This document shows positions 35,189 through 44,366 of a DNA stretch of 64,000 bases, piece by piece. Both the position numbers and the translations under genes were made by a program. The notes under the pieces are model-generated. The model had not been told where the DNA came from and did no database searches. It saw only the letters and a list, made by a program, of their open reading frames with translations. This DNA comes from Planomicrobium sp. CPCC 101110 (GTDB taxonomy: Bacteria; Bacillota; Bacilli; Bacillales_A; Planococcaceae), in contig NZ_VOHD01000008.1 of NCBI RefSeq assembly GCF_007859395.1, positions 248,001-312,000 of the forward strand. The letters are read 5' to 3'. Position 1 is the first letter of the stretch, and each line of letters opens with the position of its first letter.

Positions 35189-36928
35189 TTACAAGTCTCT
35201 AGTGGTCATGTAAAGAATAATTAGTTTTGATGCAACTTTGAAGATTACACCATAGGATTCCAGTTCTTCAATTAATGCCACACACTGTTCTCCTTGCAAC
35301 GGAGCAAGCTCAAACACTAATTTCAATCGACCATCACGCAAATGATCGAAAAAGAATACAAACGGGCCGTTATACCACCAATTAATGCGAGTCATTCCGA
35401 ACCGCTCCTCATTTTTTGCAAAAGCCGGAATGATGAAAGATGGATAGCGCTGGTGAGGATTCCGGTTCTCTTCACTAATGCCGTTCTCGTTGCAGAATTT
35501 TAGAAAGGCAGCATTCGGTATATTCAGAACCTTTTTTTCGTCAGAAGGTTCTACTTGCACACTCTGTTCTAAATTACCGTCTCTTCTTGATTCTGCGTCA
35601 TGGCTTCAACGGACAGGGCAATTTTCTGAAAGAGGTCATTAATTTCTGGTGCATCATAAAGCTCAAGTATGCTGTTCAGAACTTCCTGTTTAGACGCCCA
35701 GCCTCTTACTTCTGTCCAGGCTGTGTAGATTCGCGTGTATTTCTTGCCTTCCTGTTTTACATTCTGCCGGAAACTGACGCCATGCTTCTCCAGCATCGTC
35801 AATAATTGAACCCGTTCTTCGTAAGGGATTGGACCGACTTCCACCGTAATCTTTAAACGATTCTCCACTTGCCTCTCGAACCAGATAATAAAATCCTGGC
35901 CAAGCCAATACGCAGAATCCAGTTTGCCCAGTGTTTCCTCGAAGTCGAACCAGTCAGGGAACACAAAGTTTTAGGAACGGATACTTGCAGAATAGGCCTC
36001 TTCCGGTATTTCCGTTTCTTTGACAAATTCAAGAAACGCTTCGCGCAAGACATTGCTGCCAATATTGAGAATGAAATCAATCGTCTTTTTCTTTGATTCA
36101 TAGATCTTGCGGAGCGCTGTTTTCTCTCTGTCGCTAAACTCTACAATTTGCTTATAGATTCCTTTATAGATAGCTTGCTTTTGGAAGTTTTCATTTTGAC
36201 TAAGAAATAAATAATCGATTGCTCTTTTATTTCCTTCATATACTTCCAAAGCCAGTGCACAGCCTCTTCATCATGGACCAATTGCTCTTTTAAGACTTCG
36301 ATATAAAACAGCAAAAAATCATGGATGGCATCTGCAGTTGTTTCCTTATTAAACTCAAGATGCTGCTCGATGATTTCCAGCACATCTTCATAGCCCAGCA
36401 GCAGGTAACTGTCTTCTGAAGGCTCTTCATTTGCGAGCGTCAAGAAAATCGGAAGGATCGTATAACCAGGCTTCGGAAAACGCAGCTTTGCATATGCTAG
36501 ATAATCGGCAAGCTGCCCGTCCTATTCACCTCACCTGCATGTAATTTGTTTTCTATGACCAGTACCAGTTTTTGCGATGGCACATGCACGAGCAGATCGA
36601 ATAACCTGTTGGTATGCGTCTTCACTTCCCTCACCACTTCGGCGTCATGGAATGAACTATGGAGAAACGACAAAAAGTCGATTCCTTCTCCTTTTCCTTC
36701 GTTCTCTGCGCGCATAATAAGCCGTGTCAGCATCTTTTTCAGGAAGAAACCACCTAGTTGATACGTCTCATCCGGATCCAGCAGCCAAGCCAATATATTC
36801 TAATGACGAATCTCAAACTGATCGACCCGCAGCACTTTCAACGGATTGAATTGATGGAATTTCTGGTGCAGCCGAGCGAATTCTTTAGAATGTTCGAGCT
36901 GTGAGATTGTTTCTAGTGAGTATGGCAT
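35189..36928 (-). pseudogene. PD-(D/E)XK nuclease family gene, degraded
   Basis: Starts at ATG 36928 (AAGGAGC upstream) with MPYSLETISQLEHSKEF and runs about 580 codons through five lesions: TAG at 36800-36802 (after FEIRH, before NILAWLLDP), a frameshift near 36520 (between VNRTG and QLADYLAY), a frameshift near 36250 (before ALEVYEGN), TAA at 35971-35973 (before NFVFPDWFDFEET), and a frameshift near 35570 (before NLEQSVQVEP). The early part carries SFHDAEVVREVKTHTNRLFDLLVHVP and LVIENKLHAGE, the D..ExK core of PDDEXK_4-type nucleases. Once an intact defence- or repair-type nuclease gene, now not functional as one protein. A 5' remnant of a second copy is at 49757-49870. Confidence 0.8.
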
Positions 36929-37084
36929 CTTGTGCTCCTTATCAGGCTTTTTCAGAGCGTTATATTTCTTTTCAGTTTATCATTAACAGGGAGTATTTGG
37001 CAGGAGAGTTTGAAGATTAGAATTATATATGTTATTGATATAGTAGCTGTGTAAAAGTAAGAACGTTTCAACTTTCAATTTCCA

Positions 37085-37195
37085 GCTGTCCCTAGATTCT
37101 CCCTGTGTTGAACACAATTCCCACACAATTTATAGCCATGCATAAAAAAATCCACATCCGTATTGTTGATAAAACGGATGTGGGGATGTAAGGAG
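37085..37195. repeat. Hairpin repeat family B, copy 2
   Basis: CCCTGTGTTGAACACAATTCC, then ACACAATTTATAGCCATGCATAAAAAA and hairpin CCACATCCGT / ACGGATGTGG (37153-37182). Flanks the nuclease pseudogene on one side and the transposase remnant on the other. Confidence 0.6.
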
Positions 37196-37258
37196 TATAA
37201 TTTGTAGTGTATAGTTAGAATCGTTTAGAATTATTTCTAACCCAGGGGCGCGATTTTA

Positions 37259-37633
37259 AACCATCTGTTCAGCGAATCCCCGGCGGGCATCTGGAATCAG
37301 ATGTTTTTGACGTTGATCGCCTTTGCACTCTTAGAAATTCTGCGGCTTATCCATTCGCCAAACACAACGGCGTGAAATTTTCTAAAGGCGATCCGTGCTT
37401 ATATTTATCAGCCCCTCAATGAATTAATTGCTTATATGAATCGTCCGCTGAAAAAAAGCAAAGGCTGGCAGAAAGTGCCAATACCTGAGGTAAAAGAAAT
37501 TTTTTTCGGAGAGAATTCCGCCATTGTCAAACCGATTTCGAAACAGTATCACATCAACGAGCAACATAAAAGTTTAAAAAAGGAACCTCCATTTTGGCTA
37601 ACAATCATTTCTTTTTGCCCTTCAATGGGTTGA
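37259..37633 (+). mobile_element. IS4-family transposase remnant (C-terminal part only)
   Basis: One frame reads NHLFSESPAGIWNQMFLTLI, AFALLEILRLIHSPNTTA, TGA (37373-37375, probably from TGG), then NFLKAIRAYIYQPLNELIAY, MNRPLKKSKGWQKVPIPEV and KEIFFGENSAIVKPISKQYH, resembling the C-terminus of IS4-type transposases as found in this family of bacteria. The catalytic domain, N-terminus and inverted repeats are missing, so it is inactive. Confidence 0.6.
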
Positions 37634-37722
37634 TTTTACTGTTCTGAATGATTGTGGATACTATGCAACGCTAGTGGGAAAGCGGTTTTTCCGAGTGCAA
37701 TTTGTTTTGCAGCTGAAAGATA

Positions 37723-40700
37723 TTATTTTCTTGGTCTACTTAGAACGTTCTTTACTTCGCTTGGCAAAATCCCCATAAAATAATCTTCTGTATTATCCCA
37801 AAACCATTTTGAGTAATTCAAAATTTTCTCTCTTGGAGTGTTTCCTTCTTGTTCTTTCGTAAAAAGATATTTCAACATTTCAACACTTGTGTAATGCTTA
37901 TCTTGCACATCTTTTAATATGCTATTTTGATAAAAATCTCCTTGCTTAATAGCTTTTTCTAATGGATAGATGGAGTTCATTCTTAAATATATTTGTGGGT
38001 TGTTGCCACCCACTACTTGATAGTTCAATAAATTTCTGCTCTCCCCAATTCCAAGCGCCGCTAATTTCGCATCTAATTCCGTACTATTTGCTCTTATACT
38101 GAATGAAAGCAGAGCGCCCTCATACTCTACAAAATTATTATTAGGCTTTAACGTTGCCAACAACCCCCTCTTGATAAAGGTCGTGAATAAATCTACTTCA
38201 TTATGAATAAGGTACTTGGGTTTAGAATCTCCAGTGCTCGCACGCTCGTTTATGAATTTAATCTCTTTAATCTTCGAATACTCAAATGCTGCGTTAATGA
38301 CTGTTTGTGCAAAAGTCATTGCCTCAAACCTATCAGCTATTTTTAACACTTTCATAAAATGGTATCCAAGATCATCAACCGAGAACTGTTTACCAGATAT
38401 TTTGTAATTATTAACGAATGTTTCAAATGCCTGTAAGATTAAATTATACTCGGAAACAATAGACTCAACTGTTTCATTATTATTTAACCCCACTTCTACC
38501 CCTGATACATATATGAACTTCTCAAAAATAGATTTATGTTTCAGCTTCTCTCTTTCTTCTGCTGAATACAGTGAAAATTTAAAGCTTGGAAATGACATAC
38601 TTCTATAATATTTCTCCCATATCTCACTTAAATTCACTTGATATATAGCAGAGTAAGTTTCACTCTGTATCTCGTATAATTTACTAAAATATTTCCCTAA
38701 ATTTGAACGCGTTAATGTTCTTTCTAATTCAGATGTAACTAATATTAAATCATTTCCAAACAAGCTTCTTGGTCTCGCGACAAATGGTGAATATCCCAAC
38801 TTATTTGGTGAAGAGAAGTCTTTCTCAATCATCAATAAAACTGTTTTCACTTTATTGTCCAATGAATCTTCGTCACGTTTATTTTGAACGAAGATATACT
38901 TAAAATCCTCTGGACTGATAATTAAGTTACGGTTATTATTTTTTTCTTTATATACTGATAAAACTTTTTTCATAACCTCTAAAATTTGGCTCTTTCTAAT
39001 TGCTGACATGCCATAAAGTTGCTTAACCTCATTCATATCACGGTTTAGAAAGTCGATTATACCAAAACCATTAATAACTTTATTCTTATCCCGCGCTGCT
39101 CTTCCTATTTCTTGAATATAATCAACGACATTTCCAGTAGGAGCATAATGATAAACATTTGTAATATCAGGAATGTCGATTCCCATTCCGAACGCTTTAG
39201 TTGCTAAAACGTATTGTAAATCTCCGGTTATATATTGATATAAAACCTCGTCTTTTTCTTCCTTTTTAAGTCCTCCATGATATTTGCCCGTGATTTCAAC
39301 AAGATTTGGTGCATTTTGAGTTAGAAAATTATTAAAATCCATCAACAACTTTACTGTTGGGAAATAAATTAATGATTTTTGTTTATTTTTATAAGCTCTT
39401 TCTATATGTCTCAAAGCTAATGTGTGTTTTGTTTTTCGATAATCCCTTCCTTCTTTTTCTAAATCTTTCTCACTACTTTTGACAATCATTAGTATCTCAT
39501 CGCGACGAACTTTGCCAAAGTATGAGATTGGACTTATCATATTAAGGCTATTCCTTGTATCTAAGTACATATCTTCACGGCCTCCATAAATTGCCGTTGC
39601 AGTAAAAGTAACGATAGGGAACTTATACTCTTTTCTTAGCTTAGCTAGATAGATACCTAAATACCAATAGTCAGAACGGAAAGTTTTCCCCCAAGTAGTT
39701 ACGATATGTGCTTCATCAATTATCACTACTCCAATATTTCTATTTCCGATCAGCATTTTTATATCGGATCGAGCTTGAAGCGTTTCAGGAGATAAATATA
39801 AAATGTCAACTTGTTGATTTTGAATTTTATCAAGTATACTTTCTTTTTCGTACGGCGGAGTATTCCCGTTTATTGTTGCTGAATTTTCAATCCCTTTTCT
39901 CTTCATGCTGTCAACTTGATCATTCATTAAACCAATTAATGGTGATATAACTAAAGTTAGAGGTTTATCATCTACATATTTATTTGCTAAATATAACGCT
40001 GGTATTTGGAACATCACCGATTTCCCCGCTCCAGTTGCCGCAGTTATATAAACATCTCGAAAATCTTCGCCGTGCATTGCTTTTTCTGCGTGAATGACAA
40101 TATCATCTATAATTTGAGCTTGCGAAATTTCTATCGTTTCTTTATTTTGATTTTCTATATTCTTATAAAATTCAATTTCTTTAAAGTTTTCATACCCATA
40201 AATTTCTTTTAATATTTTTTTATATGCAAATTCATTTTCTATTACCTTTCTTTTTATAGATAATGTAGTGAAAAAAAATTTAAAATCAGAAATATTAGTA
40301 AGAATGTTTATTCGAGATAAATAGTTATTCGGTATTAACTCATCCGTTCCCGATAAAATACATAAAACATTCTTAGTTTTGTCTTTGGATATAGTGTTCA
40401 TAATAAGATCTAAAAACGGAAGTTCATCATCTGATAATTCTATTTGAAGTATATTTTCTTCAGGATAATTTTCACTAAAGTTAACGTTATAATCTTTCTC
40501 CACAAAATACTTAAAGGTTAAAGGTTTGTCGTCGAATTCTGGGTATGTCACGTAATAATTACCGCTTTGTTTCGAATAATCTATTTGTCCATAGAACTTT
40601 GAGACGTTTTCCAATATTTTCATCTGATCATTTTCCAGTTCATTATCTTCTTGATAATACAAGTAATGATAAATGCTTTCTACGTTTGAAAGCGTGCCTT

Positions 40701-41016
40701 TGTAAGGATATTGCTTATTGAACAAATTATTTTCAATTACTACAACAGGCATTTTATTTATAGCTTTTTGATCTTTAAATAATTGATATTCTTCAATAGA
40801 CATCCATAAATAAGAGTTTGTGAAAGTGCGATTTTGGATTATATCTTCAATAACCTGTTCCTTTAACATCGACAAATCTACTTTATCTAAATAACCAATA
40901 TCAAACGAAAAATACTTTTTTTCTGTTTTTAATTCACTTGTATCAAATCCTTTTAAAACAATAATAGATGATCCATTTTGTTCAGTAATTTCCTCAATCT
41001 TTTTTTCAATGTTCAT
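37723..41016 (-). CDS. Large RecQ-like DEAH helicase with novel N- and C-terminal regions
   Basis: 1097 residues. The helicase core spans about 300-680: Walker A AATGAGKS (326-333), motif Ia VISPLIGLMNDQ, DEAH box in VVIIDEAHIVTTWGKTFRSDYWYLG (434-437; the WG..FR.DY spacing is the RecQ hallmark), motif III FTATA, motif V GMGIDIPDITNVYHYAP, motif VI QEIGRAARD (635-643). No RQC zinc cysteines or HRDC domain were seen. The first 300 residues and the last 400 match nothing I know and are low in hydrophobic segments. ATG 41016 lies inside the end of the sigma gene (11-bp overlap ATGAACATTGA), so the two are translationally coupled. AT-rich like the rest of the island. Probably acts on DNA together with the sigma factor. 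Confidence 0.88.
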   Translation of the reverse strand: MNIEKKIEEITEQNGSSIIVLKGFDTSELKTEKKYFSFDIGYLDKVDLSMLKEQVIEDIIQNRTFTNSYLWMSIEEYQLFKDQKAINKMPVVVIENNLFNKQYPYKGTLSNVESIYHYLYYQEDNELENDQMKILENVSKFYGQIDYSKQSGNYYVTYPEFDDKPLTFKYFVEKDYNVNFSENYPEENILQIELSDDELPFLDLIMNTISKDKTKNVLCILSGTDELIPNNYLSRINILTNISDFKFFFTTLSIKRKVIENEFAYKKILKEIYGYENFKEIEFYKNIENQNKETIEISQAQIIDDIVIHAEKAMHGEDFRDVYITAATGAGKSVMFQIPALYLANKYVDDKPLTLVISPLIGLMNDQVDSMKRKGIENSATINGNTPPYEKESILDKIQNQQVDILYLSPETLQARSDIKMLIGNRNIGVVIIDEAHIVTTWGKTFRSDYWYLGIYLAKLRKEYKFPIVTFTATAIYGGREDMYLDTRNSLNMISPISYFGKVRRDEILMIVKSSEKDLEKEGRDYRKTKHTLALRHIERAYKNKQKSLIYFPTVKLLMDFNNFLTQNAPNLVEITGKYHGGLKKEEKDEVLYQYITGDLQYVLATKAFGMGIDIPDITNVYHYAPTGNVVDYIQEIGRAARDKNKVINGFGIIDFLNRDMNEVKQLYGMSAIRKSQILEVMKKVLSVYKEKNNNRNLIISPEDFKYIFVQNKRDEDSLDNKVKTVLLMIEKDFSSPNKLGYSPFVARPRSLFGNDLILVTSELERTLTRSNLGKYFSKLYEIQSETYSAIYQVNLSEIWEKYYRSMSFPSFKFSLYSAEEREKLKHKSIFEKFIYVSGVEVGLNNNETVESIVSEYNLILQAFETFVNNYKISGKQFSVDDLGYHFMKVLKIADRFEAMTFAQTVINAAFEYSKIKEIKFINERASTGDSKPKYLIHNEVDLFTTFIKRGLLATLKPNNNFVEYEGALLSFSIRANSTELDAKLAALGIGESRNLLNYQVVGGNNPQIYLRMNSIYPLEKAIKQGDFYQNSILKDVQDKHYTSVEMLKYLFTKEQEGNTPREKILNYSKWFWDNTEDYFMGILPSEVKNVLSRPRK

Positions 41017-42283
41017 TTAAATACTCCCTTAATAGTCCAGATATTTTTTGTTTTTGGAGCTTTTTAAGTGCTTTGGCTTCTATCTGTCGAATTCTTTCTC
41101 TTGTTACATTAAATATTAGACCAATATCCTCTAATGTCTTTCTTTCCTCGTTTTTAAATCCAAAACGATAATTTAAAACTTGTGTTTCTCTCTCCGTTAA
41201 ATACAATTGAAAAATGTCTCCAATTGTATTTCTTAACTCAATTTTTAAATACTCTACATCAGGTGTATTAAAATTTTCATCTAGAACAAATTCTCCTAGC
41301 GATGTCGTCTCCTCTTCCCCAACAAGGCGATCAAGACTATCCAAGTTACTTTGTGCAATATAAAAACGTAATTCTTCAATAACTTCGTTTGATTCCTTCA
41401 TTTCTTTAGAAATCTCAAATGCTGTAGCAGGTCTAGCTAACTCATTCCACAATTCATTTTCAATTCTGATAAATTTATTCATTTTTTCTCGATAATGAAC
41501 CGGTATTCGTATTGTTGTTGAATAATCCGCTATCCCTCTAGTAATCGCTTGTCTTACCCACCAAATTGCATAAGTTGAAAATTGATTGCCCAAAGAAACA
41601 TCAAACTTTTCTGCAGCTTTTAGTAATCCAATTACGCCAACTTGATACATGTCCTTCTCATCAAACCCCACCGTTGATAGGCTTGAATACTTTCTAACAA
41701 CTTTCCATACAAGTTTTTTATTCGCTTCAACTAAATTGCTAAGTGCCTTAATTCGCTTTAATTCATCGTCCGCATGTATTTGAGTTAAATATTCAATGTT
41801 CCTTGACTTATCGATAATTTCTTCAAGTGAATCAACATGGTTAATGAAACTTGTGTCATCTAATAATGAATCTAGATCATCTTCTAAAAGATAATCAGGT
41901 ATATCAAAATCAGCATTTCTTTCATCCAGTAGTGTATCGTCAATAATTATATAATCTCTTTTTGCCAAATCGCTTAGAATACTCTCTTGAATATATTCAT
42001 TAATACTGTTTTGATTAAACCAGTGTGTAAGAATACTTTTATTAATTTCATTATTTTGCTCAATACATTTAAACAACTTTAGTAACTTAGCTTTTAATGT
42101 AGTTTTAGGATGATCAATAATTTCAATTTTCAAAGAATCTAGTTCATCATAGACGGTAAATCTTTCTTCAATTTCAAGTGTGTATTCTTTGAACCATTGA
42201 TCAACAATATCTTGCTTTATCTTACTTCCAAAACGCAAGTTATCATTAATATAAGAAAGTAAATCGTTTAGCTGATTGTTCAT
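41006..42283 (-). CDS. Full-length sigma-70 family RNA polymerase sigma factor, accessory
   Basis: 425 residues with a primary-sigma layout, unlike ECF factors. Region 2 (about 180-262) holds VGVIGLLKAAEKFDVSLGNQ, FSTYAIWWVRQAITRGIADY and TIRIPVH, the -10-binding and melting motifs. Region 3 follows (263-335). Region 4 (about 345-412) has LTERETQVLNYRFGF and TLEDIGLIFNVTRERIRQIE. The N-terminal 170 residues are novel: two tandem segments (about 20-57 and 78-115) share the pattern I..(D/S)I...WF...I..II, resembling region 1.1, then an acidic linker (ERNADFDIPDYLLEDDLDSL). It leads an operon with a RecQ-like helicase. It is not the housekeeping factor: it sits between decayed mobile elements, lacks dnaG/rpoD context and diverges in region 1. 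Confidence 0.9.
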   Translation of the reverse strand: MNNQLNDLLSYINDNLRFGSKIKQDIVDQWFKEYTLEIEERFTVYDELDSLKIEIIDHPKTTLKAKLLKLFKCIEQNNEINKSILTHWFNQNSINEYIQESILSDLAKRDYIIIDDTLLDERNADFDIPDYLLEDDLDSLLDDTSFINHVDSLEEIIDKSRNIEYLTQIHADDELKRIKALSNLVEANKKLVWKVVRKYSSLSTVGFDEKDMYQVGVIGLLKAAEKFDVSLGNQFSTYAIWWVRQAITRGIADYSTTIRIPVHYREKMNKFIRIENELWNELARPATAFEISKEMKESNEVIEELRFYIAQSNLDSLDRLVGEEETTSLGEFVLDENFNTPDVEYLKIELRNTIGDIFQLYLTERETQVLNYRFGFKNEERKTLEDIGLIFNVTRERIRQIEAKALKKLQKQKISGLLREYLNEH

Positions 42284-42328
42284 TTACGTCACTTCCTTAG
42301 TTTAGGAAATTTATTTTATTGTAGAGTG

Positions 42329-42343
42329 AGAATACCACTTCAC
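42329..42343 (-). promoter_or_regulatory. Shared 15-bp motif upstream of the sigma-helicase operon
   Basis: Same GTGAAGTGGTATTCT (minus) as at 35107-35121, here 45 bp upstream of the sigma ATG, containing an extended -10-like TGGTATTCT. No good TTGACA-like -35 stands 17 bp before it. It could be the target of this sigma factor itself. Confidence 0.4.
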
Positions 42344-42814
42344 CTAAGAATCCTTGAAAGTATTTTTTTTCAAAAAGTTTTTTAAACCTCTATTTCTCAA
42401 ACCCTTTCTTAGCATTATTTACCACCTAGTAAATTTAGCACGCAGGATAAAAGCTCTTATTTATCAGGTTATTTTTTAAATACGTATTTAAATATATAAT
42501 TAAAATCTTTCCTAGACTGTTTGTCAGCAATAATTTATTAAGAAACTTCTAAAAATGTTTTCTGACAAGCAATAATCGACAATTAAATGTCTACTTATAT
42601 TTTGGAGATATTTCCCTTTAATTCTATCATTTAATTTAAGTAGAAATGCAGATTATTTAGATAATTATTTATGAATTTTAGTAAAATCACCTATACTTAT
42701 TAGTAAGAGTTTTTTCCAGCCACCAAAACGTCAGAAAGGAACAGTGATTATGTAAATACTCCATTACAATCGATCTATTCAGGAAATTATCCCCAGTGCT
42801 TTTTCCGAACTGAA

Positions 42815-42896
42815 AATAGATAAATCGCAAATAAGCGATTTAATACAATTGTAATTAATAAACTGAATTGGACTTGACACAGGACATGATTTTTCT
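42815..42896. repeat. MITE-like repeat family A, copy 2 (short form)
   Basis: Reduced hairpin TAAATCGC / GCGATTTA (42830-42843) and the right-hand block TTAATAAACTGAATTGGACTTGACACAGG. A related block, GCATCGCTTCCCAAGGAGCG, follows at 42941-42960. Apart from these, 42284-43107 is AT-rich non-coding DNA with no gene seen. Confidence 0.6.
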
Positions 42897-43107
42897 CGGA
42901 GATTAATATGGCTGAACATATGAAAACAGATCGCGATTGAGGCATCGCTTCCCAAGGAGCGGCACAATTAGTTGTGTGTAGCGTTTTCTACAGTACAACT
43001 TATAGTATATAGTCAAATTAAATCAGAATTGCTTCTTAACTTATGACATGGTTTAAAATTTTATTCTTTATTCGACTATAGTTTTTTAATTAAGAAACGA
43101 TGATAGC

Positions 43108-44094
43108 ATGTACCTTCTGGAAAACAAACAATTTAAAAGTGAAATTGTTCCTAAGACATTTGCAGAATCAGAAATGACGGAAGCACATATGGAAAATATT
43201 CTTGCAGCAAACCTCAACATGATTTTCAATGAAGAATCCATGATTGTTATCGGCAAGCAAGTTAAGAATGCAACAAATGGCCGGAGCGATCTCACTGTAA
43301 TTGACCAGAACGGGAATATAGTTTTAATAGAAATTAAACGGGATAAAGCCGATGCTGTAAGCCGAAAAGAATCGTTTGAATCACAAGCAATCCGTTATGC
43401 TGCAAGTTATGCGACGATTAAAACCATTGAAGAAGCTGTACAAATTATCTATGCGTCTTATCTCAGGAAGTTAAGACCTTTAGATTTTCATTCAGATCAA
43501 TCTGCATATGATTATGGTCTAGCGACTTTAAATGAATTTCTTGACAAGAATCACTCTAGAACTTCCTTTAACCAGAAACAACGCATTATACTCGTCGCTT
43601 CCGATTTTGATGTGCAGACTCTTTCCGCTTCAACCTGGTTAAAACAAAATGGAATTGACATCAGTTGCTTTAAAATGGTTCCTTATGAACTTCAAGGCCA
43701 TCATTTTGTAAACATGGAAAAGGTGTTACCACTTGCGACTGATGAAGATTTTTTGGTAAACCTATACGTTAAGTCATCACCAACTAAAGTGATGACTGCT
43801 AGCAGAACCAAACGTGTCTTACCTAAAATAAAAGATATGCTCGAGTGGAAGGTAGTAAAAGAAGAAGATATCTTGGTAGCTAAAGACAGAGATATAAAGG
43901 CAGTTCTTTTGAGGAATGGAAATGTGAACTTTAATAATGAAGAAATGACTATGCAAGCTTGGTTGCGGGGAGTTTATGGATGGGCAAGTGTTCATACCTA
44001 CGTTTTTGCAATCCATAAAGAAAGTGGTAAATCACTTTCAGAAATTCGAGAAGAGTACATGCAAAATTCTGAGGAATTTCAGGAAATGGATTAA
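43108..44094 (+). CDS. NucS/DUF91-like endonuclease-fold protein
   Basis: 328 residues. The N-terminal half has a PD-(D/E)XK core: SEMTEAHMENILAANLNMIF (helix with acidic residue), GRSDLTVIDQNGNIVLIEIKRDKA (D...ExK at about residues 60-78), then SQAIRYAASYA, as in NucS/DUF91 and archaeal Holliday-junction-like nucleases. The C-terminal 90 residues (LEWKVVKEEDILVAKDRDIKAVL, MQAWLRGVYGWASVHTYVF) look like a RAMA/DUF4357-type restriction-associated domain. ATG 43108 has only a weak ribosome site. It stands alone among repeats. A defence or modified-DNA restriction role is plausible. Confidence 0.75.
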   Translation: MYLLENKQFKSEIVPKTFAESEMTEAHMENILAANLNMIFNEESMIVIGKQVKNATNGRSDLTVIDQNGNIVLIEIKRDKADAVSRKESFESQAIRYAASYATIKTIEEAVQIIYASYLRKLRPLDFHSDQSAYDYGLATLNEFLDKNHSRTSFNQKQRIILVASDFDVQTLSASTWLKQNGIDISCFKMVPYELQGHHFVNMEKVLPLATDEDFLVNLYVKSSPTKVMTASRTKRVLPKIKDMLEWKVVKEEDILVAKDRDIKAVLLRNGNVNFNNEEMTMQAWLRGVYGWASVHTYVFAIHKESGKSLSEIREEYMQNSEEFQEMD

Positions 44095-44202
44095 AGAGAT
44101 GCAATACTAATAATTCCATTCGTTATTATTTAATTGATATGGAATTATTAAGGCATCGTTCCCCAAGGACGCGATTCCATTTCCAGCAGTTCCCATATTT
44201 CC

Positions 44203-44339
44203 CCTGTGTCGCTCGCATTTATGTATATAACTTTTCAGATAAAAATACGAAAGCCATATCCGCTAACTTTTGAGGTTACTGTATACGGCAATTTTATCAT
44301 GCAATTGTAGTGAATGAATTGAATTGGGTTTGACACAGC
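44203..44339. repeat. MITE-like repeat family A, copy 3 (complete)
   Basis: 137 bp between CCTGTGTC and GACACAG ends. Outer hairpin GCCATATCC / GTATACGGC, inner stem TAACT / GGTTA, right block TGAATGAATTGAATTGGGTTTGACACAG. It occupies most of the 270-bp space 44095-44366. Confidence 0.8.
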
Positions 44340-44366
44340 GAGGCAAAATTGGGAAGCGAATTTGAT

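Noticed and set aside
37723..41016. Canonical DNA-repair RecQ
   Set aside because: Core motifs agree, but there are no RQC zinc cysteines or HRDC domain and the protein is nearly twice the usual length.
41006..42283. Housekeeping sigma factor rpoD
   Set aside because: Regions 2 and 4 are primary-like, but the unusual N-terminus, AT-rich island setting, helicase partner and lack of dnaG linkage argue against it.
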